Shown here one piece after another: positions 26,198 to 35,243 of a stretch of 64,000 bases of DNA. The DNA lies in NCBI GenBank assembly GCA_963715655.1, contig OY970262.1:3720001-3784000 (forward strand). Direction: 5' to 3'. The stretch is from JANQPD01 sp963715655. GTDB lineage: Bacteria; Bacteroidota; Bacteroidia; Flavobacteriales; Schleiferiaceae. A program made the position numbers and the translations under genes. A model generated the notes under the pieces. The model saw nothing but the letters and a program-made list of their open reading frames with translations, had not been told where the DNA came from and searched no databases. Position 1 is the first letter of the stretch. Each line of letters begins with the position of its first letter.

Positions 26198-26652
26198 TAG
26201 CGCACCAAATAAGTTAAAGGGTATTCTTTCCAAAATTCAAAGCTCTCATTATCATAGTGGGAAAAACTCAGCTTTAGAAAATCTACTAAAAGTAAGTCTT
26301 CATGCTCCGATGTTTCAATAAGGGCTATTCCTGTTTTAAAGCCTTGCCTTTGGCTATCCGATATACGAACTAAAGAATCTTCAATGCTTGACCATTGAAA
26401 AGTCTTTTGATCTTTAAAAAATTGCAAACCTTCAAGGTTTTTATGAATGGAGTCCGCACTTTCCCAGTCTTTTCGTAACACTAAGCGCATCAATTGTCGC
26501 TCAGTAACTATTTCTGCATTTTGGTCTAGACGTTGAAAGTAAAAATTTATAGTACGAAACAAAAAATAGGACATGCCTATGAGTATTGCACTGATGAACA
26601 TCGTTACCATAAGCTCCATGAGTGTGAAGGAAGCGAGCTTTTTATCTTGCAT
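26197..26652 (-). CDS. Minor pseudopilin (GspJ-like)
   Basis: 151 aa from ATG at 26652, which overlaps the upstream stop by 11 bp; the frame also extends 16 codons further up, but this start gives a normal short leader. The class III signal is K-K-L-A-S then F-T-L-M-E-L-M-V, with Glu at position 5 of the mature form and Ser, not Gly, at -1. A hydrophobic helix follows. The place in the operon and the short globular part suggest a tip pseudopilin such as GspJ; that assignment is by position only. Confidence 0.75.
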   Translation of the reverse strand: MQDKKLASFTLMELMVTMFISAILIGMSYFLFRTINFYFQRLDQNAEIVTERQLMRLVLRKDWESADSIHKNLEGLQFFKDQKTFQWSSIEDSLVRISDSQRQGFKTGIALIETSEHEDLLLVDFLKLSFSHYDNESFEFWKEYPLTYLVR

Positions 26653-26986
26653 AGTACAGTCTTTTACGTGTGTAGATAACCCGACCATCATTATCTTCAA
26701 CCGTTACCAAAAGCTCCCTAAGATTTACTGACCGATCAGACCAATTGGATTTAAAAAACAAACGTTCAGTATCAGTTATTCTATTTTCTTCTTTATCTAG
26801 GCAGAAAAATCCTACTGGGGTCATAGCATAACTTTTGGCTTCTGCCTCTAATAAAACTGCTCCGTTTGAGGCTGGCGTTGACAGCCGTAAAAAGACCATA
26901 ATGCCTAAACTGGCTACCAAACTTAGAATGGTTGCTGCGGTTAACGTTTCCACTAAGGTGGCTGCTGGTAGTTTTGCTATAGCCAT
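26642..26986 (-). CDS. Minor pseudopilin (GspI/PilV-like)
   Basis: 114 aa from ATG at 26986, overlapping the previous gene by 10 bp. Leader M-A-I-A-K-L-P-A, then A-T-L-V-E-T-L-T-A-A-T-I-L: the class III pattern with Glu5 kept and Ala at -1. The globular part is short, as in GspI. The leader, the length and the neighbours support a minor pseudopilin; the exact paralogue is inferred. Confidence 0.75.
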   Translation of the reverse strand: MAIAKLPAATLVETLTAATILSLVASLGIMVFLRLSTPASNGAVLLEAEAKSYAMTPVGFFCLDKEENRITDTERLFFKSNWSDRSVNLRELLVTVEDNDGRVIYTRKRLYYAR

Positions 26987-28218
26987 GTGATGAGTTCAGG
27001 TTTACTATCCCATGTTTCAATAGGCAATCCTGCAAAATTTGGAACCAGTTTTTCGCGATTAATCACTCCGTCCAGTAAGTGGTTTTGATACACTCCTGAA
27101 CTAGTAATAAGTATTAAACCTGAAGCTACAATTGTTCCCTCCAATCTACCACGGTGTTCAATGTATTTATTCGCATATAATTGCCCGCGCATCAATGCAC
27201 CCTCTTCCACTCTGATAACCGCTTGGTTTTTGTCTTGATATAGATTGCTGATGTAGACCGCAACCCCGTTAAATTCAGCTTGTTTTTTTATTAAAAACTG
27301 ACCTTCATTGTCTTTTGATTTGTTTAGGATTAGTGCAGAACTAGGATAGTTTAAAACCACTTTCTCTTCCAAAACAATGCTATCACTAGCAATTAGGTGT
27401 AATGAACCTTTAAAGCCAGCAGAGATTTTGATAATAGGTGCTATGAGCTGAACCTGTTCTAATTGAGCTTGCGCTTCCACTATAATTTCATTGGTGGCTT
27501 TCAGCACCATATTGCCCGACAGTTTGGTATTAATGGTTAACGTTCCTATTTCAGTACAAACTAATGTTGCTTTATCAAAGGTTCGTGCTTTCATCTTTAC
27601 CAGATAGCCATACACCACTAAAGAATCACCCTCTAAAGCTGATTGCTCTATCCTGCTTTTAGCTGTTTCTATTAAATCCTTATTGAGTTTAGGAAAAATT
27701 TGTTTGCTGGGTGTCGTTTGCCCATAGATGCGCTTATCTCTACTGTAATTCTTACCTTCAATGTAAGCCGTAGCCAAACCTTTTTTAGGCAATTCTGCAT
27801 TCCCTTGAATAAGCGCATTTCCCGCCAATTTTATAGGACTATTTCGCTCTGGTACTACCAATGCCAATTTTGATGATTTATCGGAGTAAGAACCAAACAT
27901 AGCACTCTTCGTTTCTCTGAAAATTCCGACCTTTGCTTCTACGGATACCGTTTTGTAAAGTCCCCAAAATTGGGTTTTCACACGCACTGAATCTGTTCCC
28001 TCTCCAAACAAGTCAATCCAATTGTATCCAGACTGCTCACCATTCAGACCCAATGCTATTCCCGATAAACAATTGTCCAAGACTCTTTCTTGATTATCCA
28101 TTCTATGGAAATATTGACGATTAAAATGCACCAGCATAATCATCAAAAAACAAAGCACAGCGGTTACCACCCCTACAAATAGTGCGTACGTTAATGCTCC
28201 TGCTTTAAGTTTTTTCAT
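26977..28218 (-). CDS. T2SS-associated membrane-anchored protein (GspK/PilX position)
   Basis: 413 aa from ATG at 28218. One N-terminal helix (A-L-F-V-G-V-V-T-A-V-L-C-F-L-M-I-M-L), then a long periplasmic part rich in beta structure; residues about 210-340 show stacked short strands like a right-handed beta helix (T-L-T-I-N-T-K-L-S-G-N, I-K-I-S-A-G-F-K-G-S). A typical pseudopilin cleavage site with Glu5 is not obvious. It takes the place GspK holds in Proteobacteria but I do not recognise the family. It overlaps both neighbours by a few bases. Confidence 0.7.
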   Translation of the reverse strand: MKKLKAGALTYALFVGVVTAVLCFLMIMLVHFNRQYFHRMDNQERVLDNCLSGIALGLNGEQSGYNWIDLFGEGTDSVRVKTQFWGLYKTVSVEAKVGIFRETKSAMFGSYSDKSSKLALVVPERNSPIKLAGNALIQGNAELPKKGLATAYIEGKNYSRDKRIYGQTTPSKQIFPKLNKDLIETAKSRIEQSALEGDSLVVYGYLVKMKARTFDKATLVCTEIGTLTINTKLSGNMVLKATNEIIVEAQAQLEQVQLIAPIIKISAGFKGSLHLIASDSIVLEEKVVLNYPSSALILNKSKDNEGQFLIKKQAEFNGVAVYISNLYQDKNQAVIRVEEGALMRGQLYANKYIEHRGRLEGTIVASGLILITSSGVYQNHLLDGVINREKLVPNFAGLPIETWDSKPELITWL

Positions 28219-28715
28219 CGATGTAGTGTTTTCTTCTCTCGCTCTCTATACTCTACCTGCACTGAATCCTTATATACCTTCAACAGTTTTATCCCATCAT
28301 GATCTTCACCTTTGCGCATGAAAATCAAACTTTTGTTGATTTCAATAATGCACATAGGCGTGTTATCTCCTTTTTTTTCTAATTGACCTTTGTAGTTCAA
28401 ATCTGGCCATCTTAACGGTTTTAATTCGACTGTAACTTTTACTTTAGGTTTGGCCGTTGATTGTGGCGTAGTGCTTCCAACTGAAGTACTAGGCTGATAC
28501 TGCCTTTTCCTGTTTTTCAAGAAAGGGTCGGGATAATCTAGATTCAATACATACTGAAGGGTGTCTTGAACATCAATCTCAGCTACTAATCTGGGTTTAG
28601 GTTTTATTATAACCTGTGCTTCTCCTTTTACCCCTTTGTAAATTTGATAGGCGATGAGTGCCCAAAGAATTATAACGAGCGGTATCAATAACCATCGTAA
28701 TTTTTTATTTTTCAT
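28215..28715 (-). CDS. GspC/PilP-like assembly protein
   Basis: 166 aa from ATG at 28715, overlapping the upstream gene by 4 bp. An N-terminal membrane helix (W-L-L-I-P-L-V-I-I-L-W-A-L-I-A-Y) is followed by a linker with D-Y-P-D-P-F and a small beta domain (Y-K-G-Q-L-E-K-K, C-I-I-E-I-N, I-K-L-L-K-V-Y-K-D-S-V-Q-V-E-Y). This is the layout of GspC HR domains and PilP, which connect the inner-membrane complex to the secretin. Sequence likeness is weak; the call rests on layout and place. Confidence 0.65.
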   Translation of the reverse strand: MKNKKLRWLLIPLVIILWALIAYQIYKGVKGEAQVIIKPKPRLVAEIDVQDTLQYVLNLDYPDPFLKNRKRQYQPSTSVGSTTPQSTAKPKVKVTVELKPLRWPDLNYKGQLEKKGDNTPMCIIEINKSLIFMRKGEDHDGIKLLKVYKDSVQVEYREREKKTLHR

Positions 28716-29647
28716 AACACATCAAAACTTTTGGTTACACTAAATCCCCCGCTATTCCCCGCTTTATCACTAGTTTTTACTTTCCAATAATAGGTGCCTA
28801 TTGGTGTTGCCGTAAGATTGAAAATTGTCGGCCTACTGTAGTATTTACTTTTTTGAACAAAAGTTGAATCGGTACTCATATACAGCGTATCATGCAAAGA
28901 GGATCCTGATGTTTGCGGTCTTGACCAAGAAAAAGAAATGGTATCATTCGTGATATTTGCCCCTTCCAGAGGGCTTGATAAAAGGGGAATGCTTGGAGCC
29001 TCTCTATCGATGAAAAATGTTCTAGTTTCATACATACTTACACTTCCGGAGTTTCTTGCTCTCACGCGCCACTCAAAACTACCTGTACCGGCTAAAGCAT
29101 AGCTTACCTGCGCATCGCTCACCGTTTGATTAAATACACGGTTTTGCCCAATGGTGGGAGTCCAAAGCTCTAGTTCATAATCTTCTGCATTGTACAGCGG
29201 TAACCAAGAAAAATTGATAGTTATTCTTGCACTAGTATCTCGATTGAAAGGGGTCTGTAATATTAATTGTTGGTTCGATAAATCACTGGTGCTATCAATA
29301 AATAAGGTATGCGTAGTAAACCCCGTAGAACTACTAAAATTCAGCGCTCTAATGCGCCACTGATAAGTCCCTGGAGCTAGGGTAAACGTAAATTTATCCC
29401 CTTGGACCAACGTATCCAACAAGAAGCGATCAATACGCTCAAACGTGGGTGTTACTAGTTGTAATTCATAATCCACGGCACCACTGACTTCATTCCAATA
29501 AAAAAGTTGTGTGGCTATTTCAGTACGTAAGCTATCTCTTGGCACAATTACTTCTACCCACTCTTCTTCTACATTTGGCTCTTCAAATAGCACGCAGGAA
29601 TACATTATTTGAATTAGAATGCCCAAGCTTAACATTTTACGCATCAT
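28712..29647 (-). CDS. Lipoprotein with fibronectin-III-like repeats inside the T2SS operon
   Basis: 311 aa from ATG at 29647 (a second ATG follows directly). The lipobox is I-M-Y-S-C with Cys18. Three repeats of about 90 aa share W-x-x-V/L-x-x-A-x-x-Y-E-L-x-L and Y-x-W-R-V/I-R-A-x-N, typical of Fn3 domains; the last repeat ends Y-Y-W-K-V-K-T-S-D-K-A-G-N. It overlaps both neighbours, so it is part of the machine or its cargo handling. Classical T2SS and T4P operons have no such gene. It could be a secretin pilotin substitute or a surface adhesin; that is inference. Confidence 0.75.
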   Translation of the reverse strand: MMRKMLSLGILIQIMYSCVLFEEPNVEEEWVEVIVPRDSLRTEIATQLFYWNEVSGAVDYELQLVTPTFERIDRFLLDTLVQGDKFTFTLAPGTYQWRIRALNFSSSTGFTTHTLFIDSTSDLSNQQLILQTPFNRDTSARITINFSWLPLYNAEDYELELWTPTIGQNRVFNQTVSDAQVSYALAGTGSFEWRVRARNSGSVSMYETRTFFIDREAPSIPLLSSPLEGANITNDTISFSWSRPQTSGSSLHDTLYMSTDSTFVQKSKYYSRPTIFNLTATPIGTYYWKVKTSDKAGNSGGFSVTKSFDVL

Positions 29648-30164
29648 TGTCTAAGGGTTTTATATTTTGTACAAACATTTTTATATAAAGCTCTTCTCTG
29701 TTTCGCTTATAATCCATTTGTTTTTCAAAGCTTACTGAAGCGATTCTACCTGAGCGAAAGGTTTTTTCCATGTAATGCAGCAGTGATAGCAAAGTCTTAA
29801 AATCTCCTCTAACTTTTACGATAATAGTCTCTACGCGATAGCCATTTTGCGTACCAATAGCGGGTTCAGAAAATAGATCCACATCCAAACCATTTTCTTC
29901 GGAAAACAATCCTACCGCATTAAGCAAGTTTTCTTCAAAACCCCAAGCTTTGCTGCTTCCTAATTGGTTATCTAACGTTTGGCTTTTTACTTGTAACAGC
30001 TCCAAATCCTTTTGGACTTGCCAAGACTGTTCTTCAACTTGTTGTAATGCCGTATGACGCTGATATTCGGCAATCGCCTTTTTGAAAGATAGTTTATAGG
30101 CTAGAAAAAGAATTAAAAACAATCCTCCAATCAGTGTGAAAAATTTACGCTTATTACTTTTCAT
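29637..30164 (-). CDS. PilO/GspM-like assembly protein
   Basis: 175 aa from ATG at 30164, overlapping upstream by 4 bp. One N-terminal membrane helix (F-F-T-L-I-G-G-L-F-L-I-L-F-L), a coiled-coil stretch to about residue 70, then a ferredoxin-like domain (T-I-I-V-K-V-R-G-D-F-K-T-L-L-S-L-L-H-Y-M-E) as in PilO. PilO pairs with PilN in the inner-membrane alignment complex. Confidence 0.75.
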   Translation of the reverse strand: MKSNKRKFFTLIGGLFLILFLAYKLSFKKAIAEYQRHTALQQVEEQSWQVQKDLELLQVKSQTLDNQLGSSKAWGFEENLLNAVGLFSEENGLDVDLFSEPAIGTQNGYRVETIIVKVRGDFKTLLSLLHYMEKTFRSGRIASVSFEKQMDYKRNREELYIKMFVQNIKPLDNDA

Positions 30165-31363
30165 TCTGAGAGGTTTAAGCGTAAATGAAACTTTTCCGGT
30201 GCATTGCGATCCGTTTCTCCGTATCCCAACACTTCAATTTTTTCTACAAAGGCCAAGTCATTTAAGGTTTCCATCCAAATCTGAAAATCCGCGTAGTGTG
30301 AGCATTCTCCTTTTAGCTCAAGTCCTCCTTTGGCAAACTCAAAAAGTTGTTCTCGTTTGAGTGCTTTTAATAGTGGGAACACCTGCATTTGTTCTAAGGC
30401 AATTGCCGTGGGCAGGCTTGCACCTATTTGATCGCAATACGCACTAAGCTTTCTTCCTCCTCCCGCATTATTTTTTAAAAACGCTTCTTTTGCGGTAACT
30501 TGAGCTTCTAATACATTTAGTGCATTGGCGGCACCAATGGCTCCAGCAGTTTCAGTTTGTAAGCGCTGATTTTTAGCATAGTATTGATTGAAAACCAAAA
30601 AGCTTATAAGTAGAAAACCTAAGACACTAATCGCGGCTATTGGCAAAACGCGCTTGTAGGCGCGTTTAAAACGCCAGTCAGACATTTCTGCATTGACCTG
30701 TTCGTGCAATTGATGACTCTCAATATCTTGGAAGGTCAGATATGCAATCCCAGATAAGTATGAAAGCACCTCGATAGCTTTGAGTGTCTCTGTATCAATC
30801 GTTACAGGCACGTCAGAAACAACCTCTCTCATTTTTGCTTCAACAGTTTCCAATGCTAAATCATAATGACCAATGCTGAGCTCTTTTATTTGGAGCCGTT
30901 CCATTAGTGGCAACAAAGCATATACACCTAAATTCAATCCTACAACCGTTAGTTTAGCCGCTGCGTATTCGGTTAATATTTCTTCTAAAGCATCCGTTCG
31001 GATAGCTGATACCACCACAGAATCTCCAATAATAACTTGCTCGTAATATAGACTACTTAAATCTAAATTTGAAAATGCTCGTTGCGCTGTGGCAGTGGTA
31101 TCTTCATTTGCCTTAAACGCTACTTTTTTAGACAAAACCTTTCGACCCGTTAAACGCAGAACTATTGGTAAATCTTTGTCGTATTGCTTTTTAAGCGTCT
31201 CAGAATTTTGTGCTTCGATGAATACACCTCTTTCTATTTCCTTCTTGGTTTTGGTGAGCTCCAAACCATATAAGTTGGTGCCGGAAACTCCAAAGCAATG
31301 CTCCACCGATAACACCTCCGTAGGTGCGGTAAACCGTGTCCATATTTCTGAAGGGTTAATCAT
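30161..31363 (-). CDS. PilM-PilN/GspL-like inner-membrane assembly protein
   Basis: 400 aa from ATG at 31363, overlapping the secretin stop as ATGA. Residues 1-220 look like a degenerate actin-like (PilM) domain, with V-V-G-L-N-L-G-V-Y-A-L-L-P-L. A single helix at about 235-260 (V-L-P-I-A-A-I-S-V-L-G-F-L-L-I-S-F-L-V-F) is followed by a coiled coil and a ferredoxin-like PilN domain. The fused cytoplasmic plus periplasmic layout is that of GspL. The ATPase-binding role is expected from the family. Confidence 0.75.
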   Translation of the reverse strand: MINPSEIWTRFTAPTEVLSVEHCFGVSGTNLYGLELTKTKKEIERGVFIEAQNSETLKKQYDKDLPIVLRLTGRKVLSKKVAFKANEDTTATAQRAFSNLDLSSLYYEQVIIGDSVVVSAIRTDALEEILTEYAAAKLTVVGLNLGVYALLPLMERLQIKELSIGHYDLALETVEAKMREVVSDVPVTIDTETLKAIEVLSYLSGIAYLTFQDIESHQLHEQVNAEMSDWRFKRAYKRVLPIAAISVLGFLLISFLVFNQYYAKNQRLQTETAGAIGAANALNVLEAQVTAKEAFLKNNAGGGRKLSAYCDQIGASLPTAIALEQMQVFPLLKALKREQLFEFAKGGLELKGECSHYADFQIWMETLNDLAFVEKIEVLGYGETDRNAPEKFHLRLNLSE

Positions 31364-33303
31364 TCTACAATCGTAGGTTTAATAAATATGTTTAGCTTAC
31401 TCTTATTGTAACTTCTATTTCTACTACTAAATAACCAACGTACTACAGGTATTCTTGAAAGTAATGGTACGCCTCTTCCGCTATCGTCATATCCCTTTTC
31501 TTCTAACCCTCCCAATAAAATCATGTCGTTGTTTCGTACCCGTACCATAGAAGTAAATTTTCTACTTACCGTTCCGGGGGGTGCTTCTGGAGAAATCCGT
31601 GCCGTGAAATCGGTTTGTTCTACATCTATCTCTAAGGTAACCTGCCCGTCTGCTGATACAAAAGGTTTTATCTGTAAGGTGAAATTTGCCTCTACTTGTT
31701 GGTAATTTCTAGTGGTTATCGGAATAGGGTTTTGTACTCCCGCAATGTTGGTTTGTTCCACTACGTAATACTCGGTATTACCGATGCTTATGTTTGCTTG
31801 ATGACCGTTTAGAGTTGACAGTTTAGGCGTGCTTTTGACACTTAAAATCCCGTTATCTTCCAGTAGTTTAATTTTAGCGTAAAAGTTGGGGGTAACTGAT
31901 CCTAAGTTCAATGATCCAAAGCCATCAAAACTGCGTAATAAATCATTGATTGAACCAGAACTTAAAGTCAGATCAACTGCTGGATAGACTTGTCCTCCTG
32001 TGGTTACGGATTCATCTGCTAAACCTGCTTCTATTCCACTTGATACTACGTTATTGCGCTGATAGTCCACAATCATTACCTCAATGATTACCACTGGTAC
32101 TGGTTGATCTATTCCATGAATAAATTCTTCTAAGGCCATGATTTGAGGATAAGAACCACTCACCACCAAACTGTTGAGCTCTCCAAATTCTTTGACCTCT
32201 AATCCTTTTACAAGGTCTGCTGGCAAATACTGCTGTATTTTTTCCACCGATCGATTACGAATGAATATCTGCTTGCTCTCTCGTAAACCCTCTAACTCCC
32301 GCTCGCCTATGATGTAGATATTATCTCTAACTCTATACGTGTATTTAGTTCCATAGAACATCTTTTGAAGTAAGCCATCTAATTTCATGTTGCGCACCCG
32401 CATGGTTACCCCTTCGTTAATCTGAGCGTACAGAAAATAATCTAATCCTAATTCTTTAAACAGACTTTCTAAAATCGACCCCATGGGTTGATTTACAACA
32501 TCTAAAGTGATTAAAGTGGAGTCTATTTGAAATTTCCCCTGTGGGCCTTTTTTATTTAAATCTTTATAACGGACGTCTGAATCAGATGATTTTGACTGCA
32601 CCGGCTGCGGCTCAATTAAATAAAATCCATCTTCGGTTTTACTGATTTGAATTTGATTAGCAAACGCTAACTTATCCATGGCTTGATCAAAAGCCACATC
32701 CTGTAAATAGATGGAGAGCACTTTATTTTCTAAACCCGGGGCAAAGACTAGGTTTTTCCCTGTCATTTGTGTTATAACACGCGTAACTTTTGGCAAAGAA
32801 TCATTTTTAAGCTGCATTCCAATCCGTTCTGATACACTGTCGTAACGAATGTCCACTGGTTTGGATATACTGATTTTCTCAGGCGGTGGAGGTAGTTTGT
32901 AAGCAATAGCTTGAATAATATTGCCCGTAATTTCATAATCTAAATCATATTGCTTAGCCAAAAAAAGTAACACTTCAATTACCGTAACATTGCTAAAATT
33001 ATTGGTTATCGTTCCTTGTAAACCCGGGTCTACGCTTATATTTACCTTGTTATTTTTTCCTAATGCGCGTAAAAATTCTGTTACAGGCACATTGCTTACC
33101 GATAGATCCACTGGCTCTTCCAAACCCGGGGATTCAATTGTTATTCGATCCAATTTTTGCTTAAGAAGTTCATATCGAGAGCTCAGCACTGGTGCTGAGG
33201 CTTGAGAAACATTTTCTTGTGGTGGTATAGTATCAATTGTTTGCGCTACACCACTAACTGACAGCAATAGAAAAATGAAAAATAGAATTTTCTTTATGTT
33301 CAT
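31360..33303 (-). CDS. gspD: Type II secretion/type IV pilus secretin (GspD/PilQ family)
   Basis: 647 aa from ATG at 33303, with a signal peptide ending near G-V-A-Q. Three STN/N-domain-like units lie in about 65-335 (V-S-N-V-P-V-T-E-F-L-R-A-L; V-I-T-Q-M-T-G-K-N-L-V-F; V-V-N-Q-P-M-G-S-I-L-E-S-L), then a NolW-like unit (L-N-S-L-V-V-S-G-S-Y) and the secretin barrel, with S-T-P-K-L-S-T-L-N-G-H-Q-A and L-G-G-L-E-E-K as key pieces, ending S-K-L-N-I-F-I-K-P. It makes the outer-membrane channel. No lipobox or S-domain is evident, so pilotin dependence is unclear. Confidence 0.93.
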   Translation of the reverse strand: MNIKKILFFIFLLLSVSGVAQTIDTIPPQENVSQASAPVLSSRYELLKQKLDRITIESPGLEEPVDLSVSNVPVTEFLRALGKNNKVNISVDPGLQGTITNNFSNVTVIEVLLFLAKQYDLDYEITGNIIQAIAYKLPPPPEKISISKPVDIRYDSVSERIGMQLKNDSLPKVTRVITQMTGKNLVFAPGLENKVLSIYLQDVAFDQAMDKLAFANQIQISKTEDGFYLIEPQPVQSKSSDSDVRYKDLNKKGPQGKFQIDSTLITLDVVNQPMGSILESLFKELGLDYFLYAQINEGVTMRVRNMKLDGLLQKMFYGTKYTYRVRDNIYIIGERELEGLRESKQIFIRNRSVEKIQQYLPADLVKGLEVKEFGELNSLVVSGSYPQIMALEEFIHGIDQPVPVVIIEVMIVDYQRNNVVSSGIEAGLADESVTTGGQVYPAVDLTLSSGSINDLLRSFDGFGSLNLGSVTPNFYAKIKLLEDNGILSVKSTPKLSTLNGHQANISIGNTEYYVVEQTNIAGVQNPIPITTRNYQQVEANFTLQIKPFVSADGQVTLEIDVEQTDFTARISPEAPPGTVSRKFTSMVRVRNNDMILLGGLEEKGYDDSGRGVPLLSRIPVVRWLFSSRNRSYNKSKLNIFIKPTIVE

Positions 33304-33304
33304 A

Positions 33305-34756
33305 CTACTGCATTAATATCGAATACACTTCGTCTAATGAGGTAGTACCGTCTCTCATTAGTTTAAACGCACGTTGCGAAAGCAATTCTATTTCTCGGGC
33401 TTTTAATAAATCGTCCACATTATCCCGTTCATTCTTGATGGCTTCGGCTAGTTCCCTGTCCATCGGTATTAACTCGTAAATCGCTTTTCGTCCTTGATAG
33501 CCGGTGTAGTAACAATGTTCACAGCCCGTAGGGGTATAATGCATTTTAGGAAAATCTTGACCTTTTAAGCTTCGTGGTAATTCCTTTGTTTCCAATGGCT
33601 CTTCCTTTTTACATTCAGAGCACAAGGTTCTGACCAGTCGTTGCGCCACACTTATGTTGAGTGTGTTAGAAATCAAAAACGGAGGTACGCCCATATCAAT
33701 TAATCGGGTAACTGTTCCCCACGCTGAATTTGTATGTATGGTGGAGAACACCAAGTGTCCCGTTAAAGCGGCTCGAATAGCCATCTGTGCCGTATCCTTA
33801 TCTCTAATCTCACCTAACATAATGATGTCGGGGTCTTGTCTTAAAAATGTACGCATCGCTGCCGCAAAATCTAATCCGATGCTCTCCTTTAACTGTACTT
33901 GATTAATTCCCTCAAGAGTATATTCAATGGGATCTTCAATCGTAAGAATGTTACTGGTTTCTTTATTGAGTAATTTTAAAGTGGCATACAGCGTGGTCGT
34001 TTTCCCTGAGCCGGTGGGGCCACTGATTAAAACGATGCCATTGGGTTTACGAATATTTTCCGAATAGGTGGCCAGCTCTTTTTGTCCAAAGCCCAGTCGT
34101 TCTAACTCAATGTTCAAAGCATCACGACTAAGCAAACGCATGACCACCTTTTCTCCATGCAAGGTTGGTAATACGGATACACGAATGTCAAAGCGCATTC
34201 CCGCTTCTCTAAATTCGATTCTACCGTCTTGCGGTAGCCGCTTTTCTGCGATGTCCAGATTACCTCGAATTTTTATCTTGTTCACCATCGCGGGATAATC
34301 TTCCATATTCACTTCGTATCGTTCTACTAATTTTCCATCAATACGAATGCGTACTCTGCATTTATCGGAATACGGTTCAAAGTGAATATCGCTGGAACCC
34401 ATTTGATTGGCTTCTCTAATAATATCTTGCAAAAAATCAGCGTGCTGTCCGCCTGAATAGCGCAGCTCCCTAGTAGGTTGATTTTTCCTTCTTCGGTAGT
34501 ATCGTGTAAGGGTTTTCTGTACTTTTCTTGAATCTGCACGCTCTAATTCTACCGGTAACCCAAAAACCAGTTCAAGCTCATCCGTTAAATCATGTCTGTA
34601 ATGCAGCTCATCAACAAAAAAACTAAGTGCATTAGAGGCGATGTTTTTTGGAATAATCTGATAATGAAACGCCTGTTCTGGTCGTAAAAATTGTTGAGCA
34701 GAGGTGCCTAGTTCAAAGTAGTCCAACGGTTTTATAATTTGGGCTTGTGTCTTCAT
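33305..34756 (-). CDS. gspE: Secretion/pilus assembly ATPase (GspE/PilB family)
   Basis: 483 aa from ATG at 34756, overlapping the peptidase gene by 4 bp. Walker A is G-P-T-G-S-G-K-T (246-253); the Asp box includes I-E-D-P-I-E (273-278); Walker B is I-M-L-G-E-I-R-D (312-319); the His box is G-H-L-V-F-S-T-I-H-T (333-342). A C-S-E-C / C-E-H-C tetracysteine zinc site (Cys379, 382, 412, 415) places it with GspE/PilB rather than retraction ATPases of the PilT kind. The N-terminal domain of about 95 residues is short. It powers pseudopilus polymerisation; no PilT is present in the locus. Confidence 0.94.
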   Translation of the reverse strand: MKTQAQIIKPLDYFELGTSAQQFLRPEQAFHYQIIPKNIASNALSFFVDELHYRHDLTDELELVFGLPVELERADSRKVQKTLTRYYRRRKNQPTRELRYSGGQHADFLQDIIREANQMGSSDIHFEPYSDKCRVRIRIDGKLVERYEVNMEDYPAMVNKIKIRGNLDIAEKRLPQDGRIEFREAGMRFDIRVSVLPTLHGEKVVMRLLSRDALNIELERLGFGQKELATYSENIRKPNGIVLISGPTGSGKTTTLYATLKLLNKETSNILTIEDPIEYTLEGINQVQLKESIGLDFAAAMRTFLRQDPDIIMLGEIRDKDTAQMAIRAALTGHLVFSTIHTNSAWGTVTRLIDMGVPPFLISNTLNISVAQRLVRTLCSECKKEEPLETKELPRSLKGQDFPKMHYTPTGCEHCYYTGYQGRKAIYELIPMDRELAEAIKNERDNVDDLLKAREIELLSQRAFKLMRDGTTSLDEVYSILMQ

Positions 34757-35241
34757 AAGAGTAGATATTCAAGTTTCCACATCGGAAGGTGAAATACTTG
34801 TGTAGCGCCAAACATGAGCACTAATAAAGATGCTTGTATTCCTGCTAAGGGTACTGTTCTATTTTTGAAAAGCAATACTCCCAATACCATCCCTATAATT
34901 AAGGAAGCTATTTGAAAAGGTAGGAATACATAGTAGGGCAGAGATAAAGCGAGCACCAAAAACAACAAAAGATCCCCAACACCTACATATTCTTTTAACA
35001 GCTGTTTAGGATTTACTTTTTTCAAGGAAAACCAAATGATCATTAATAAAAGATTTAAGGAAATAAAGGATAGATTTATCAAAACGGATTGAAACCAAAA
35101 GAATACATTTTGCCAACTCCACATTAAAATAATGGCAAAAAAGACAGGAAATAATACCCACGATATAGCACGGTATTTTAAGTCCTGAATAAGCATTATC
35201 GAGGATATAACGATTAGCAAGAATAGATTCAATAGCTGCAT
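34753..35241 (-). CDS. Short prepilin peptidase (A24 family, peptidase domain only)
   Basis: 162 aa from ATG at 35241. Multi-pass membrane protein. The aspartyl protease pair is visible: Asp20 in Q-D-L-K-Y-R-A-I-S and Asp90 in G-V-G-D (87-90). The usual PilD N-terminal methylase domain with its cysteine cluster is absent, so it is about half the normal length. It lies directly between the major pseudopilin and ATPase genes and probably cleaves the class III leaders of the operon's pseudopilins, all of which have Ala or Ser at -1. Confidence 0.82.
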   Translation of the reverse strand: MQLLNLFLLIVISSIMLIQDLKYRAISWVLFPVFFAIILMWSWQNVFFWFQSVLINLSFISLNLLLMIIWFSLKKVNPKQLLKEYVGVGDLLLFLVLALSLPYYVFLPFQIASLIIGMVLGVLLFKNRTVPLAGIQASLLVLMFGATQVFHLPMWKLEYLLL

Positions 35242-35243
35242 AC

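Noticed and set aside
26197..26700. Longer start for the GspJ-like pseudopilin at 26700
   Set aside because: It would add 16 residues before the class III leader and overlap the previous gene by 59 bp; the ATG at 26652 fits better.
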